From contig JAEDIW010000030.1 in assembly GCA_016296655.1 (NCBI GenBank), forward strand, positions 1-35,075: a stretch of 35,075 nucleotides of DNA, read 5' to 3'. This document shows, in pieces, positions 16,159 through 24,546 of this stretch. Below the pieces are notes generated by a model. That model was given only the letters and a program-made list of their open reading frames with translations. It was not told the DNA's origin and ran no database searches. The position numbers were made by a program, and so were the translations under genes. This stretch comes from Treponema sp. GTDB lineage: Bacteria; Spirochaetota; Spirochaetia; Treponematales; Treponemataceae. How positions within the stretch are numbered: the stretch's first letter is position 1; every line of letters begins with the position of its first letter.

Positions 16159-18246
16159 ATGAGTAAAAAAACGGTATTCGCATTTTTACTTGCTTTCTCT
16201 GTTTGCTGCATGGCCTTTGCGGATTTTACTGTTTTAAATCCTGTTTCAGGAGTATGGGCAAACCGGCAGACTTTGCTTCTGTCTATGCCGGAAGATGAAG
16301 AGGCCTATTATTCTGTAAATGGTGCAGATCCTCTTGTTTCGGGATTTGCTTATGATGCACCTGTAACACTTGACATTACAGGAGATGTTGAAATCAGAAT
16401 TGCCTCCATAAATTCTGAGGGCAAGACTTTTTATAAGACTGTTTCTTACACAGTTATTGAAAAAAAAGCTTCTGAGAAGGAGCAGAATTTTTTCAATTCA
16501 TTTATGGCAATGCCTGTTTATGAATATATTCCAGGTCAGGTTATTGATATTCCTGGAACTTTGAAGTATTCAATTGATTCAGGTGGTCAGCTTGTTTTTT
16601 CTGCAGCGCGCAGTCTTTCTCTGGCAGAAAACTGTTCTCTTGCATGTTATGTTCCGGTAATTTTTTCGGACGGGCAGAATTTCTGGCGCGGAATTCTTCA
16701 CTTTATGCCAAAAACTGGTTCTCTTGCAAAGCGCTATGTGCCTTTTTCTGTTGAAGATTGGACAAAAGTTTCCTTTAACGATAAAAATTTTATCTACTGT
16801 GTTGATGACGGCTGGTGGCAGCGCAGTGGAGAAGTTGTTGAACTTGACCGTTCTGTCTGGCACATTATACGCTGGCAGCCTGTTGAATTTAACAGCGTAA
16901 ATCCTATTCAATCTTTTGAACTTCCTCCCAAGCCTGAGTTGTACACTAAAAAAAATCCTGACGGTTCTCAGGTTTATTCTTTGGAAGGAGATGCCTGGCA
17001 GCTGGCTTTTGATTCTTCGAATAAAAATTTTGCCGACGGGTTGTTCCCTGAAATCTGCATTGATGCACTTCCCGGACAGGAAATTTCTGGAAAGTTAAAT
17101 CTTGATGTATATATTGAAAATGTATATCAGGGAAAAACTTTTGTTTCCTACCGTATTGATAGAAAACCGCCTCGAAGTCCTGCCGTTACGGCATCAGCTT
17201 CTGGTTTTTGGGTTCGAAAACCTTTGGATTTGAAGATTTCTGCTGAAAAAAATGAAAAAGTTTTTTATGCAGAAAGTTATCCGCTGGCTGTAGAACCTGC
17301 ATTTTCCGCGCCGCCGCCTGATGCCGATTTTTTTGTGAAGGCAGCTCCCGGAGACTTTAAAGAACTTTCAGACTCTGTGATTCATCTTTCTGCTGATGAA
17401 GAGAGGGCTTTATACCGCAAGGTCTATGTTTATTCCCAGGATTCTGACGGTAACAGAAGTGAAATTGTGGAGTATGGTGTAGTAATTGACCCATGCAATT
17501 ATTATTTTGATGCTGATTCAAAAGATAATCTTGCTGACGGCACTAAAATGCATCCGTTTAAGTCTTTTGATTCATTGGAATTTGGAAATTCTTTGCCAAG
17601 ATATGTGAATCTGCATGTACGGGGTTCTGTAAAACTTCCTGCCAGACAAATTGTTTTGCCTGTAAACTGTAAGATTACAGGCTATGACGATGCCTTGCTT
17701 GAATTTATTCCTGGAACATCATTTAGGGTGATAACTTCCAGTCTTGAAATAACTAACTGCCTGATAAATAAAAATTCAGTTTCTGCAAAGGAGCAGAAAA
17801 ATCTTTTTGTTCTGGAAAATTCAACACTTTCTCTAGCTGGCTGTGAAGTTATTTCTATGTTTGAAGATTCTGGTTCTATAATTCAGGCTGAGAATTCTTC
17901 TGTCATGTTGCAGAATTGCGGACTTATAAGTCAGGCAAAAGACTATGCTGCTGTAATTTCTGCCAGCCGTTCTGACATAAATGTAAAAAATAGCCGGGTT
18001 TCTGCCATTGCTCAGACAGCTGTCGCTTTTTCTTTGAATGGCGGTAAGTTTGTACTCCGTTCAAGTGCCTGTAAATCTGTCGGCACTATAGGACGAATTG
18101 CCGAGTTGATGGGCTCAAAGTGCATTATTACCGCAAATACTTTTACAGCTGAACTTTCTTCGCCGCGAAATTCTGGAGCTGTCTGGAAAGATGGTGCAGT
18201 TGAAACAATTGAAGAAGATTCAAATGTCATACGGGGTTTTTTATGA
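16159..18246 (+). CDS. Secreted CHB_HEX_C / right-handed beta-helix protein
   Basis: This is a 695-residue exported protein with a signal peptide (KKTVFAFLLAFSVCCMAFA, cleaved near residue 21). Residues 22-100 resemble a CHB_HEX_C-type beta-sandwich, with FTVLNPVSGVWANRQTLLLSMP, EAYYSVNGADPL and ITGDVEIRIASIN. A second such module lies near 335-450 (SGFWVRKPLDLKISAEKNEKVFY). From about 452 the pattern YYFDADSKDNLADGTKMHPFKSF begins a DUF1565-like right-handed beta-helix of short stacked repeats (LEITNCLINK, LSLAGCEVISM, VMLQNCGLIS, INVKNSRVSA) running to the end. Beta-helices often bind or cleave polysaccharide, but no catalytic residues are recognisable. The gene overlaps rnhB by four bases. 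Confidence 0.75.
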   Translation: MSKKTVFAFLLAFSVCCMAFADFTVLNPVSGVWANRQTLLLSMPEDEEAYYSVNGADPLVSGFAYDAPVTLDITGDVEIRIASINSEGKTFYKTVSYTVIEKKASEKEQNFFNSFMAMPVYEYIPGQVIDIPGTLKYSIDSGGQLVFSAARSLSLAENCSLACYVPVIFSDGQNFWRGILHFMPKTGSLAKRYVPFSVEDWTKVSFNDKNFIYCVDDGWWQRSGEVVELDRSVWHIIRWQPVEFNSVNPIQSFELPPKPELYTKKNPDGSQVYSLEGDAWQLAFDSSNKNFADGLFPEICIDALPGQEISGKLNLDVYIENVYQGKTFVSYRIDRKPPRSPAVTASASGFWVRKPLDLKISAEKNEKVFYAESYPLAVEPAFSAPPPDADFFVKAAPGDFKELSDSVIHLSADEERALYRKVYVYSQDSDGNRSEIVEYGVVIDPCNYYFDADSKDNLADGTKMHPFKSFDSLEFGNSLPRYVNLHVRGSVKLPARQIVLPVNCKITGYDDALLEFIPGTSFRVITSSLEITNCLINKNSVSAKEQKNLFVLENSTLSLAGCEVISMFEDSGSIIQAENSSVMLQNCGLISQAKDYAAVISASRSDINVKNSRVSAIAQTAVAFSLNGGKFVLRSSACKSVGTIGRIAELMGSKCIITANTFTAELSSPRNSGAVWKDGAVETIEEDSNVIRGFL

Positions 18247-18848
18247 TTGAAAGCGAATTTCATAATGTAATTGCAGGTCTTGATGAGGCAGGGCGTGGAC
18301 CTTTAGCAGGCCCTGTTTCTGCAGCTGCTGTTATTTTGCCTCCAGATTTTCCGAAAGAAATTCTGAATGACTCAAAAAAGCTTTCTCCTAAAAAGCGGGA
18401 ATCTGCTGAAAATCTTATAAAAGAAAAAAGCCTGTGGGCTCTAGCCTTTGTTGATCATAAAACTATCGATGAAATTAACATTCTTCAGGCATCTTTGCTG
18501 GCTATGAAACTTGCCTTTGAAGAGCTTTTGAAAAAAATGCCTGCCTGGTGTGAAAAAACTGGTATAAAACTTGACAAAGAAATGATTTTCGCTGTGGTTG
18601 ACGGCAATTTTTGTCCTCAAATTGAATGTTCTTGCCGTGCAGAACCAAAAGCTGACGGAAAATATCCTGAAGTTATGGCTGCAAGTATAATTGCAAAATG
18701 TGGTCGTGACAGGCTTATGCTTGAATATGACAGGCTTTATCCCCAGTATGGCTATAAAAAGCATAAAGGCTATCCGACTCTTGAGCATAAAGAAATATGC
18801 TGTCAGCTGGGACCGTCGCCAATACAGAGGCTTTCTTTTAAGTATTAA
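18243..18848 (+). CDS. rnhB: Ribonuclease HII
   Basis: RNase HII cuts the RNA strand of RNA-DNA hybrids and removes misincorporated ribonucleotides from DNA. The 201-residue protein has the family signature GLDEAGRGPLAGPV with catalytic D14 and E15. It also has DSKKLSPKKRE, a third acidic residue D120 in FAVVDGNF, and AASIIAKCGRDRLM with the fourth acidic position downstream. Length is normal for the family. The start codon overlaps the previous stop as ATGA, so it is translationally coupled to the beta-helix gene. It is the last plus-strand gene before a convergent junction. Confidence 0.95.
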   Translation: MIESEFHNVIAGLDEAGRGPLAGPVSAAAVILPPDFPKEILNDSKKLSPKKRESAENLIKEKSLWALAFVDHKTIDEINILQASLLAMKLAFEELLKKMPAWCEKTGIKLDKEMIFAVVDGNFCPQIECSCRAEPKADGKYPEVMAASIIAKCGRDRLMLEYDRLYPQYGYKKHKGYPTLEHKEICCQLGPSPIQRLSFKY

Positions 18849-18878
18849 ATTGAGGACAGGCAGTTAATTGAATTTTTT

Positions 18879-18908
18879 AGACCTGCAAATAAATATCTTG
18901 CAGGTCTT
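18879..18908. terminator. Hairpin between convergent rnhB and PUR-domain genes
   Basis: AGACCTGCAA at 18879-18888 pairs perfectly with TTGCAGGTCT at 18899-18908. The position between convergent genes fits a bidirectional terminator. On the plus strand only a TTTAAGG tail follows; on the minus strand the tail is A-rich, so efficiency is uncertain. Confidence 0.6.
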
Positions 18909-18919
18909 TAAGGAATAAA

Positions 18920-19339
18920 TTAGTCTTCGCTGTTGATTTTTGAAACAACGTGAATTACGCGGCCAGTGCGTTTGATGCCGTCATCTTTTTTTGGTTCAGC
19001 GTCATTATTGTTCCTTCTTCTGTAGACTTTCTTTTTGTCAGATGAAGAACCTGCTGAAAATCTTGCTTCTTTTGCGGCCTTTTTTGCAGCTTTTGCTTTT
19101 GCCCGTTCTTTTCTGTCTTTGTCAATAAACTGGAGTGACTTGTCCATTCCCTGAAGAAATTTCTGCAGGTCTTCTGCAAAAACTGCAATCTGATGGCGGT
19201 CAAAATCAGAACCGTCACGGCTCTTGCTCTCTACAATCTGCATAAAAACATCACCGGCTCTATTTTCTTTTACATTAAAGAAATATGAGCGGTTTTCCAA
19301 AGTAACCTGGGTGGTAAAAAGTTCTCCACGAATACTCAT
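18920..19339 (-). CDS. PUR-domain (DUF3276) nucleic-acid-binding protein
   Basis: The 139-residue protein matches the bacterial PUR-domain family, whose Borrelia member BpuR binds DNA and RNA and modulates gene expression. The domain covers about residues 1-75: RGELFTTQVTLENRSYFFNVKENRAGDVFMQIVESK, then DFDRHQIAVFAEDLQKFLQGMD. A strongly basic linker follows (RKERAKAKAAKKAAKEAR, then KKKVYRRRNNN) and the C-terminal end is VIHVVSKINSED. The tail probably adds unspecific nucleic acid affinity. A GGAAGGA lies a few bases before the ATG. No partner gene is adjacent; the gene is separated from uxaC by a terminator and a repeat element. Confidence 0.85.
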   Translation of the reverse strand: MSIRGELFTTQVTLENRSYFFNVKENRAGDVFMQIVESKSRDGSDFDRHQIAVFAEDLQKFLQGMDKSLQFIDKDRKERAKAKAAKKAAKEARFSAGSSSDKKKVYRRRNNNDAEPKKDDGIKRTGRVIHVVSKINSED

Positions 19340-19432
19340 AATACGTCCTTCCCTGATAATTTAGTGGGGATTTATTTCCATTAGTTTAGTATATTTATGT
19401 GGTTTTTGCAATAGGATTGTTATTGTTCAAAT

Positions 19433-19544
19433 GCACTTAGCCCGAGCTGGAGGTGCTTTAGTCACCTGTGAAACGGAGCTTGCGAAGTGTAACAGGTGAT
19501 GAGCGGCTAGCGAACACCGCAAGGTCGGATAGCAGATTAAGTGC
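19433..19544. repeat. 112-base palindromic element between uxaC and the PUR gene
   Basis: The 318-base gap 19340-19657 contains no gene. Inside it, GCACTTA (19433-19439) and TAAGTGC (19538-19544) are inverted ends of a compact element. TCACCTGT (462-469 of 19 kb) pairs with ACAGGTGA (492-499), and GCGG with CCGC (503-506, 517-520). AGGTG at 19451 could instead pair with CACCT at 19463, an alternative fold. It looks like a small non-autonomous or REP-like dispersed element. It has no coding capacity of note. Confidence 0.55.
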
Positions 19545-19548
19545 GCTC

Positions 19549-19620
19549 CAAAAAAAAATACCCTTCCCAAAAAAATCCAGCACAGTTTGCAGAAGCGAAC
19601 CGGCTTTTTTCAGGAAGGGT
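19549..19620 (-). terminator. Intrinsic terminator of uxaC
   Basis: Read on the minus strand, ACCCTTCC (19620-19613) pairs with GGAAGGGT (19567-19560), with additional A/T pairs inside the stem. It is followed by about ten T (the A-run at 19550-19558 on the plus strand). This is the clearest intrinsic terminator in the window. Confidence 0.85.
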
Positions 19621-19657
19621 GTGGTAAAATCAGGATTCAGCAAAAATTATGCCGAAA

Positions 19658-21094
19658 TTATTTTCCGAAGTAGGCAAGGGCGTTGTTGAAAGAAATGTCC
19701 TGTACCATTTTGACTGTAAGGTCTTTGTCGTCCGGGAATTCTCCGTTGTCAACCCAGTTTCCGATGATGTTGCAGAGAATGCGGCGGAAATATTCATGGC
19801 GCGGATAGCTGAGGAAGCTGCGGCTGTCTGTAAGCATACCGATGAAAGATGAAAGGTTGCCGAGGTTTCCAAGAACTTTAAGGTGCTGAACCATTCCGTC
19901 ATAATGATCACAGAACCACCATGCACATCCAAGCTGAATTTTGCCTTTTACAGGTTCGCCTTTTACGGTACCCTGGAAACAGCCCATTGCAGTTCCCAAT
20001 GAATAGTAGTCTTTTGGGTTTAATGTGTAGAGAACTGTTTTTGGAAGACTGCCATTTTCTTCTACGAGGTTCAGGAATCCTGCAATTCCTGCAGCCATTG
20101 AGTTGTCATGAGCAGCGTCAAAACCTGTGTCAGGTCCTAAAAGCTTGAACATTTTTTTGTTGAGGTCGCGGATTGCATTCATGTGGAGCTGCATTACAAC
20201 GCCACGGTCTGCATAAGCCTGTGCAAGGGCTGCAAGAACCTTTGTGCGGTAAGCTTCTGCCATTTCTGGAGAAACTGGTTTGCCTGCCATTGCGTCTTTG
20301 AAAGTTTTTTCAATGTCAGCGTCTGAAGCAAGCTTAAATGGCGGATATTCGAGTGCATGGTCACTGGCTGTACAACCCATTTCAACAAAGAAGTCAAGAC
20401 GTTTGATAAGAGCCTGAATTACATCGTCAACATTGTTGATTGCCATTCCTGCGGCATTTGAAAGTGTTGCAATGTATTCTGCAAATGTTGGTTTTTCAAT
20501 GTTGAGGGCTTTGTCCGGGCGGTAAGATGGTTTTACTTTTGTGTCAATTTTTCCGATTGCAGCAGTTCCGTCGGCAATCGCCTTGTGGTATTCAAGGCTG
20601 TCAGCAGGATCGTCTGTTGTTCCTACTGCATATACATTCATTTTTTTGAAAATTCCTTTTACGGACATTTCATCGCTTTGCAGGAGGGCATTTGCTTTTT
20701 CCCAGATTGCAGGTGCGGTTTTTACAGTAAGAGGTTCATAAATTCCGAAATAGCGCTGAAGTTCAAGGTGTGTCCAGTGATAAAGAGGATTTCCTGCAAG
20801 GGACTGTACTGTTTCTGTCCATTTCATGAATTTTTCATAAGGATCAGCATTTTTTCCTGTAATAATGGATTCTGGAACTCCATAGGTACGCATCTGGCGC
20901 CATTTGTAGTGGTCTCCATAGCCGTTGCTTCCAAGCCAAATTTCGCTTAAATTAGGAAATTTCTTGTTGTCGGCAATTTCTTTTGGCGGCAAGTGGCAGT
21001 GGAAATCGTAAATCGGAGAATTTTCTACTGCAGCATACAGTTCCTGCGCAGCCTTTGTTTCAAGAAGAAAATCTTTGTCCATGAATTTTTTCAT
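19658..21094 (-). CDS. uxaC: Glucuronate / galacturonate isomerase
   Basis: UxaC interconverts D-glucuronate with D-fructuronate and D-galacturonate with D-tagaturonate, the first step of hexuronate catabolism. The 478-residue product is close to the usual 470. It carries the family start YDFHCHLPPKEIADN with metal-type H32 and H34, WRQMRTYGV, the central VQLHMNAIRDLN, and the C-terminal GMLTDSRSFLSYPRHEYFRRILC. ATG 21094 is chosen over TTG 21097 because GGAG is seven bases upstream of it. It follows the TRAP transporter genes and probably belongs to the same regulon, though it is separated by a 300-base structured region. Confidence 0.95.
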   Translation of the reverse strand: MKKFMDKDFLLETKAAQELYAAVENSPIYDFHCHLPPKEIADNKKFPNLSEIWLGSNGYGDHYKWRQMRTYGVPESIITGKNADPYEKFMKWTETVQSLAGNPLYHWTHLELQRYFGIYEPLTVKTAPAIWEKANALLQSDEMSVKGIFKKMNVYAVGTTDDPADSLEYHKAIADGTAAIGKIDTKVKPSYRPDKALNIEKPTFAEYIATLSNAAGMAINNVDDVIQALIKRLDFFVEMGCTASDHALEYPPFKLASDADIEKTFKDAMAGKPVSPEMAEAYRTKVLAALAQAYADRGVVMQLHMNAIRDLNKKMFKLLGPDTGFDAAHDNSMAAGIAGFLNLVEENGSLPKTVLYTLNPKDYYSLGTAMGCFQGTVKGEPVKGKIQLGCAWWFCDHYDGMVQHLKVLGNLGNLSSFIGMLTDSRSFLSYPRHEYFRRILCNIIGNWVDNGEFPDDKDLTVKMVQDISFNNALAYFGK

Positions 21095-21098
21095 CAAT

Positions 21099-21245
21099 TT
21101 GCTCCTGTAAGAATCAAAAAATCAACGAAAACAGTAGTTTTTGATTCTTCAAGTTGTTCTGTTTGACAGAAACAACAGTTGCTGAGGAAGTTTGCAACGC
21201 AAACCTGTGAAGATTGCATTATGTTTTTTCATGCTTTTAAAATCC
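21099..21245 (-). promoter_or_regulatory. Structured leader upstream of uxaC
   Basis: Read toward uxaC it has a GCGTTGC hairpin (GTTTGC-GTT-GCAAAC at 21204-21190), a second hairpin (21176-21153, GTTGTT-CTGT arms with one bulge), and a ten-base-pair A/T hairpin (GAATCAAAAA with TTTTTGATTC, 21147-21111). The ribosome binding site CAGGAG follows. The same order appears before dctQ and dctP. Regulatory function is inferred, not shown. Confidence 0.6.
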
Positions 21246-21300
21246 AGCTGTAAAAATATTTTCTAGAGCCAGATTTTTATCTTCGGCATCCTCATGATTT

Positions 21301-21334
21301 GCCCTGACTTTCGCTTTTTTGCTAAAATCAGGGC
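21301..21334 (-). repeat. Hairpin after dctM, partial copy of the dispersed repeat
   Basis: GCCCTGA (21301-21307) pairs with TCAGGGC (21328-21334). The minus strand contains AAAAAGCGAAAGTCAGGGC, close to the segment in the repeats at 15475 and 33862. There is no T-run on the minus strand, so it is more likely an mRNA 3' stabiliser or repeat remnant than a terminator. Confidence 0.5.
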
Positions 21335-21395
21335 AGCTGTTCATAGTTTATTGTATTGCATTTTTCAGATGTTTTACAAGACTATGTTGTATACA

Positions 21396-22697
21396 TTATA
21401 CAGCATAACCGAGGATTTGTGGAAGAAATAATGAAACTTGAGGCACAAAAGTTACAAGCAGAAGGGCAATGACCATTGCAATGTACATTGGAAGCATGGC
21501 CTTTACTGTTTTTTCTACAGAAATCTTGCCGATTCCGCATCCTACGAACAGTGCAGAACCTACTGGAGGGGTACACAAGCCTATTGCAAGGTTAAATACC
21601 AGCATTACTCCGAATTGTACAGGACTCATGCCGAATGCCTTTACAACTGGAACAAGGATTGGCGTTACAATCAGGATAAGTGGTGCCATGTCCATAATGC
21701 ATCCTAAAATCAGAAGCATGAGGTTTATCAAAAGGAAAATAATGACCTTATTTGACGAAATGTGCATCAATCCCTGGGTAATCAATGTTGGAATTCTAAG
21801 CATTGCAAGAAGATAGCCGAATGCTCCTGCGGCTGCAATCAAGGAAAATACCATTGCCAGAGTTTTTACCGTGTTCATGAGCAGCTTTGGCATCATGGAA
21901 ATTTTCAGTTCTTTGTAGATGAACATTGAAACGATAAACGCATAGATACAGGCAATTGCAGCTGATTCTGTTGCGGTAAAGATTCCTGCTGTTACGCCTA
22001 CCAGAATGATTATTGCCGTGAAAAGTGCCAGAAATGCATCGGCAATGACTTTTACGGCTTCTTTAAATGGAACGGCATCTCCTTTAGGATAATTGCGGAG
22101 TTTTGAAAGTACGCCGCAGACTACCAGAAGCATGATTCCGCACAGAATTCCAGGAAGCAGACCTGCCATGAACAGTGCGCCTACGGAAACACCGCCTGCG
22201 GCAACTGAATAGATAATCATGTTGTGGCTTGGAGGAATCAGAACCCCTTGACAGGAAGATGCTACAGTAATTGCAACTGAAAATTCTTTGTCATAGCCAG
22301 CTTTTTCCATCATTGGAATTTCAACTGAACCAAGGGAAGAAACGTCTGCTACTGCTGAACCTGAAAGGTGACCGAAAAACATTGAACCAAGTACGTTTAC
22401 GTAGGCAAAACCTCCTCGGAAACGGCCTACAATTGCATTTGCACAGTCCAAAAGCCTGTTAGAAATTCCGCCAGCCCCCATTATTTCGCCGGCAAGAACG
22501 AAGAACGGAATGGCCATGAGCGAAAAGCTGTTTACGGATTTTCCCATCTGCTGAATGAATGCCATAAGCGGAAGTTTCATATAGAGCATTGTAAGGCATG
22601 AAGATACTGATAATGCAAAAACTACCGGCATTTTGAAGATAATGAAAAGTACAAAGGTTCCAAGAAGAATCCAGGTTGCGATATTTGCGTCGAACAT
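21396..22697 (-). CDS. dctM: TRAP transporter large permease DctM
   Basis: DctM is the ion-coupled membrane channel of TRAP importers. The 433-residue protein is almost entirely hydrophobic with about 12 helices. It has the family pattern from MPVVFALSVSSCLTML through AIPFFVLAGEIMGAGGISNRLLDCA. Further on are VASSCQGVLIPPSHNMIIYS and CIMDMAPLILIVTPILVPVVKAFGMSPVQFG, followed by LCTPPVGSALFVGCGIG. It starts two bases after dctQ with GGAGG before the ATG. With uxaC downstream, the cargo is probably a hexuronate, which is inference from context. Confidence 0.93.
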   Translation of the reverse strand: MFDANIATWILLGTFVLFIIFKMPVVFALSVSSCLTMLYMKLPLMAFIQQMGKSVNSFSLMAIPFFVLAGEIMGAGGISNRLLDCANAIVGRFRGGFAYVNVLGSMFFGHLSGSAVADVSSLGSVEIPMMEKAGYDKEFSVAITVASSCQGVLIPPSHNMIIYSVAAGGVSVGALFMAGLLPGILCGIMLLVVCGVLSKLRNYPKGDAVPFKEAVKVIADAFLALFTAIIILVGVTAGIFTATESAAIACIYAFIVSMFIYKELKISMMPKLLMNTVKTLAMVFSLIAAAGAFGYLLAMLRIPTLITQGLMHISSNKVIIFLLINLMLLILGCIMDMAPLILIVTPILVPVVKAFGMSPVQFGVMLVFNLAIGLCTPPVGSALFVGCGIGKISVEKTVKAMLPMYIAMVIALLLVTFVPQVSLFLPQILGYAV

Positions 22698-22699
22698 TT

Positions 22700-23266
22700 T
22701 TAAGCCTCCAGTGAAGTTTCTGCTTTCCCTTCTTCAATTTCAATGTGGCGGTATTTTTCCAGATTGAACAATGAAAGAAAACTGAAATATGTGATGAAAA
22801 CACCGCCTATAGGCATCATGAGGTAGGCGATTCCTGCAGGCCATTGGGTAGCAGGCAGTGTTGATGACATTGTATGTGCAACAAGTTCTTTTCCATATAT
22901 GACAAGAATGATGCCGAACAGCATTGTTGCCGTATCATTGATTTTTTCAATTATTTTTTGAACTGGTTTTGGAAGTGGTTTTACAAACATTTCAATTGCG
23001 ATGTGAAGTTTTTTTTCAACACCGATTGCCATTGCAATAAAGGCAAGCCAGACCATGAGCAGAAGGGCAACTTCTTCTGACCATCGGATACTGCTTCCTA
23101 TAAATTTGCGGCTGAATACCTGTGCACTGACAATTACAATTATGACCAGCAGGACAACCTTTGCATAGGTCAGCAATATTCTGTAAATGATATCAAAAAG
23201 AAAGGTTATGCAGGAAAAGATTTTCTCAAAAATATTCATATCTTTTTGAAAAATTAGGTCAGTCAT
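22700..23266 (-). CDS. dctQ: TRAP transporter small permease DctQ
   Basis: DctQ is the four-helix membrane subunit that pairs with DctM. The 188-residue protein has helices near 28-50 (LLTYAKVVLLVIIVIVSAQVF) and 60-80 (LLLMVWLAFIAMAIGVEKKLHIAIEMFV). Two more lie near 105-125 (ATMLFGIILVIYGKELV) and 143-165 (AGIAYLMMPIGGVFITYFSFLSLF). The motif RWSEEVALLLMVWLAFIAMAIGV is typical of the family. GGGGAG precedes the ATG. Together with dctM it forms a tight pair, but it is separated from dctP by a 272-base region with a terminator. Confidence 0.92.
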   Translation of the reverse strand: MTDLIFQKDMNIFEKIFSCITFLFDIIYRILLTYAKVVLLVIIVIVSAQVFSRKFIGSSIRWSEEVALLLMVWLAFIAMAIGVEKKLHIAIEMFVKPLPKPVQKIIEKINDTATMLFGIILVIYGKELVAHTMSSTLPATQWPAGIAYLMMPIGGVFITYFSFLSLFNLEKYRHIEIEEGKAETSLEA

Positions 23267-23420
23267 AAAATCTCCCCTAAAAAGTCAATGAGGAAATTTC
23301 GATTTCCGATTTGACTTTTTACGCCTGTTCAAATGTAATGAGAACAGGCATTTAATAAGGAAGTTCGCAACGCGAACTTATGAATAAAAACTCTGACGAT
23401 GCTTTAGGCAGAATTTTTAT
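23267..23420 (-). promoter_or_regulatory. Structured leader upstream of dctQ
   Basis: In transcription order there are four hairpins. The first has 12 base pairs with one G-U pair (23420-23384). The GCGTTGC hairpin comes next (AAGTTCGC-GTT-GCGAACTT, 23379-23361), then GCCTGTTC/GAACAGGC (23349-23323). The last is a long hairpin, AAAAAGTCAA with TTGACTTTTT (23320-23279), with an inner GGAAAT-CGAA-ATTTCC stem. The ribosome binding site follows directly. The G-U pair favours the minus strand as the RNA strand. Confidence 0.6.
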
Positions 23421-23433
23421 TATGTCTCTTCGT

Positions 23434-23468
23434 AAAAAAGGGATCCTGCCAGTAAAACAGGGATCCCT
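23434..23468 (-). terminator. Intrinsic terminator between dctP and dctQ
   Basis: On the minus strand AGGGATCC pairs with GGATCCCT (23468-23461 with 23446-23439) across a 14-base loop, followed by a run of T (23439-23434). It should stop part of the transcription after dctP. Confidence 0.85.
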
Positions 23469-23490
23469 AAAATGGCTTGATATTCTGATG

Positions 23491-23530
23491 CAGCCTGAAA
23501 AATCACGGAGGAACTAATTTTTTCAGGCTG
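23491..23530 (-). terminator. Long hairpin just after dctP
   Basis: CAGCCTGAAAAA (23491-23502) and TTTTTCAGGCTG (23519-23530) form a perfect 12-base-pair stem nine bases after the dctP stop. There is no T-run after it on the minus strand, so it may protect the dctP mRNA 3' end rather than terminate. Together with the next terminator it would raise binding-protein levels above the permeases. Confidence 0.6.
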
Positions 23531-23538
23531 TTTAGAAT

Positions 23539-24546
23539 TTATTTTGTGTTCTGGATATCCTTGATGAGGTCTTCAAAGCCTGCACCGTATTTTGTGTAAA
23601 GTGGTGCCATAGCATCCTGGAATTTCTGCTTTTCAGCTGGTGAAAGTTCTGTAATAACTGAACCGCCAGCCTTAACTTTTGCTTCAGATGCCTTTTCTTT
23701 TTCTGCCCAAAGTTTGCGTTCAATCTGAGCTGATTCAGCTGCAGCTTCCTGAATGATTTTCTGGTCTGCAGCAGAAAGCTTGTTCCATGTCATTTTTGAA
23801 ATCATCTGGATTTCTGGAACACGTGTATGTTCGTCAAGAACGTAGTATTTTGAAACTTCATAGTGTGATGTTGATTCATAAGAAGGCCAGTTGTTTTCAG
23901 CACCATCGATAACGCCTGTCTGGAGAGCTGAGTAAACTTCACCGTAAGCCATAGGTGTTGGATTCGCACCAAGAGCCTGAACCATGTCCATCATCTGCTG
24001 TGATTCCTGTACGCGGATTTTTAAGCCTTTCATATCTTCAATAGAGTTTACAGGTTTCTTTGAGTTGTAGAAGTTGCGTGCGCCTGCGTCAAACCATGAA
24101 AGACCTATAAGTCCTGCAGAGTCAATAGATTTAAGGAAGTCAGCACCGATTTTTCCGTCCAAAACTTTCCACATGTGATCAGGATTGCGGTACAAGTATG
24201 GAAGCTGAAGAACATTCAGGGATTTGCTGAATTCTGCAAGTGGAGAAATTGAAACACGTGTAAAGTCGATTGCACCAAACTGCATCTGTTCGATTACTGA
24301 TTTTTCATCACCGAGCTGAGCACCATAGTAAACTTCAACCTTGATGCGGCCGTTTGTTTTTTCTTCTACGATTCTAGCAAATTCGTAAGCTGCTTTTGTT
24401 GTAGGATAGTCTTTTGGCTGGTTTTCTGCATAGCGCAAAACTATTGCTTTTGCTTCAGCTGCTGGAGCTGCTTTGTCTGAACTTCCGCCAGCGAAAACTG
24501 ATGCTGCTGTCAAAATTGCACAAGAAAGTGCTGCTAACTTTTTCAT
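23539..24546 (-). CDS. dctP: TRAP transporter solute-binding protein DctP
   Basis: DctP is the periplasmic receptor of the TRAP importer. The 335-residue protein has a signal peptide (KKLAALSCAILTAASVFAGG), probably cut after SVFA. The mature part follows the DctP family: IVLRYAENQPKDYPTTKAAYEFARIVEEKTNGRIKVEVY, GAQLGDEKSVIEQMQFGAIDF, and the carboxylate-binding arginine region MKGLKIRVQ. After these come MAYGEVYSALQTGVIDGAENNWPSY and WNKLSAADQKIIQEAAAES. Hexuronates are the likely ligand because uxaC and uronate-kinase-like genes are close, but a related sugar acid is possible. AGGAG precedes the ATG. Confidence 0.93.
   Translation of the reverse strand: MKKLAALSCAILTAASVFAGGSSDKAAPAAEAKAIVLRYAENQPKDYPTTKAAYEFARIVEEKTNGRIKVEVYYGAQLGDEKSVIEQMQFGAIDFTRVSISPLAEFSKSLNVLQLPYLYRNPDHMWKVLDGKIGADFLKSIDSAGLIGLSWFDAGARNFYNSKKPVNSIEDMKGLKIRVQESQQMMDMVQALGANPTPMAYGEVYSALQTGVIDGAENNWPSYESTSHYEVSKYYVLDEHTRVPEIQMISKMTWNKLSAADQKIIQEAAAESAQIERKLWAEKEKASEAKVKAGGSVITELSPAEKQKFQDAMAPLYTKYGAGFEDLIKDIQNTK

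Noticed and set aside
19458..19689. Small overlapping open frames on both strands in the repeat element between uxaC and the PUR gene
   Set aside because: They cover inverted repeats and the uxaC terminator, have no ribosome binding sites and give no plausible protein.
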